NCBI RefSeq assembly: GCF_963682185.1
Contig: NZ_OY821667.1
Location: 3,609,501-3,673,500 of the forward strand
DNA: 64,000 bases
From: an uncultured Cohaesibacter sp.
GTDB taxonomy: Bacteria > Pseudomonadota > Alphaproteobacteria > Rhizobiales > Cohaesibacteraceae
Direction: 5' to 3'
A program made the translations under genes and the position numbers. Below, piece by piece: positions 63,188-64,000 of the stretch. The notes under the pieces were generated by a model, which saw only the letters and a program-made list of their open reading frames with translations, was not told where the DNA came from and searched no databases. The first letter of the stretch is position 1; each line of letters begins with the position of its first letter.

Positions 63188-64000
63188 ATGGCACAGAACG
63201 CCGTTATCCTACAAGATCTTGTTGCTCACTATGGCCCGACGCAGGTGCTGCACGGGCTTAACCTGACCATTGCCGAGGGCGAGCTGGTTTCCCTGCTTGG
63301 CTCTTCTGGGTGCGGCAAGACCACGACCCTGCGCCTGCTGGCGGGCTTCCTTCAGCCAACCAGCGGCCAGATCACCGTTGCGGGCAAGGATGTCACCAAG
63401 CTGCCGCCGCATAAGCGCGACGCGGGCATCGTGTTCCAGAATTACGCCCTTTTCCCCCATCTCACTGTGGCTGAGAATGTGGGGTTCGGGCTCAAACAGC
63501 GCAAGGTGGCCGCGCCGGAACGCAAGGCCCGTGTGGATGCCATGCTGGAGCGTGTGGGACTTGTTGACTATGCCAATCGCCTGCCTGCGGCTCTTTCTGG
63601 CGGTCAGCGTCAGCGTGTGGCCTTGGCACGTGCTCTGGCCATCAATCCGCCGCTGTTGATGTTCGATGAACCGCTCTCCAACCTTGATGCCAAGCTGCGC
63701 GTGGATATGCGCGTGGAAATTCGCGAGCTGCAAAAGGCCAATGGCCGCACAGCTATTTACGTGACCCACGATCAGGAAGAGGCTTTCTCTATTTCCGACC
63801 GTGTTGCCATCATGAATGCAGGCCGTATCGTCCAGCTTGATACCCCCGAAGTGCTCTATCGTCGCCCCAACAGCGCTTTTGTCGCCCGTTTCGTCGGCTT
63901 TGACAATCTCATCGAGATGAAAGTGGTCAAACGCGAAGGCGATCTGGTCACGGCAGAAGTCGAGGGCGGGGCATTGATCACCCTGTCACAGGCCGAAACC
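63188..64000 (+). CDS. ABC transporter ATPase, PotA-like, truncated by window edge
   Basis: The 271 visible codons, open to the right edge, encode a polyamine/iron-type importer ATPase. Walker A is GSSGCGKTT (38-46), the Q loop FQNYALFPH, the signature LSGGQRQRVAL, Walker B LLMFDEPLSNLD, and the switch His YVTHDQEEA. The start of a C-terminal TOBE domain is seen (FVGFDNLIEMKV). It completes the importer with the three upstream genes. ATG at 63188 is supported by AGGAG. Confidence 0.94.
   Translation, partial: MAQNAVILQDLVAHYGPTQVLHGLNLTIAEGELVSLLGSSGCGKTTTLRLLAGFLQPTSGQITVAGKDVTKLPPHKRDAGIVFQNYALFPHLTVAENVGFGLKQRKVAAPERKARVDAMLERVGLVDYANRLPAALSGGQRQRVALARALAINPPLLMFDEPLSNLDAKLRVDMRVEIRELQKANGRTAIYVTHDQEEAFSISDRVAIMNAGRIVQLDTPEVLYRRPNSAFVARFVGFDNLIEMKVVKREGDLVTAEVEGGALITLSQAET

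Noticed and set aside
1-64000. CRISPR arrays, insertion sequences or prophage
   Set aside because: I saw no regularly spaced repeats, transposase, or phage structural genes on either strand.

Overview
The window looks like chromosomal DNA of a marine-type alphaproteobacterium, most like the Hyphomicrobiales/Rhizobiales (possibly Cohaesibacter-like; this is inference from gene content and order). Pointers are the dnaX-ybaB-recR block with the SRP RNA gene just upstream, the def-fmt-truA and dapE/dapD block, a SAM-II riboswitch before metZ, the two-domain dCTP deaminase, long PstA and PstC proteins, a phoR-pstSCAB-phoU-phoB cluster, and RirA-like TGA-N9-TCA sites in a hmu heme locus. A bacterial voltage-gated sodium channel and an oxygen-independent heme-degrading HutW/HutX pair suggest a saline habitat and a facultatively anaerobic life. 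I see no insertion sequence, prophage or CRISPR array.

Layout. 1-2.8 kb: NAD salvage (pncA, partial pncB), a membrane-anchored cytochrome c and prephenate dehydratase. 3.2-9.9 kb: a CHASE-PAS-GGDEF-EAL enzyme, a Tat-type metallo-beta-lactamase-fold protein, an acyltransferase, nudC and a HIT hydrolase. 10.0-15.5 kb: SRP RNA, dnaX, ybaB, a LysE exporter, recR and rmuC. 15.6-23.3 kb: def-fmt-truA, lysine/peptidoglycan precursor genes dapE and dapD around a MerR-regulated carboxymuconolactone decarboxylase-like gene, and a lone PAS protein. 23.9-33.9 kb: an L,D-transpeptidase and the full phosphate-sensing and uptake cluster. 34.3-46.4 kb: apaG, a phosphatidyltransferase, a sulfur-compound import operon (rhodanese, YeeE/YedE, 62-residue protein), riboswitch-controlled metZ, a tandem pair of unrecognised four-cysteine exported proteins, dCTP deaminase, YigZ, a GNAT protein and a GST. 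46.5-50.5 kb: sodium channel, tRNA-Gly(CCC), glpT and a gene-poor kilobase. 50.5-59.2 kb: a divergent heme uptake/degradation locus (hmuP-hmuSTUV-hutW-hutX versus hmuR). 59.3-64 kb: a nucleoside hydrolase divergent from a polyamine-type ABC importer whose ATPase runs off the window.

How the parts fit. The phosphate cluster is preceded by three 11-bp Pho-box repeats, and a terminator hairpin between pstS and pstC should favour binding-protein production. The heme locus has two operators between its divergent arms, so receptor and periplasmic/inner-membrane parts should respond together to iron. Methionine synthesis by MetZ is under a SAM-II aptamer followed by an intrinsic terminator. The least explained parts are the paired four-cysteine proteins at 40.9-42.4 kb, the 62-residue protein behind the YeeE/YedE transporter, and an ORF whose stop overlaps the hmuR start codon.
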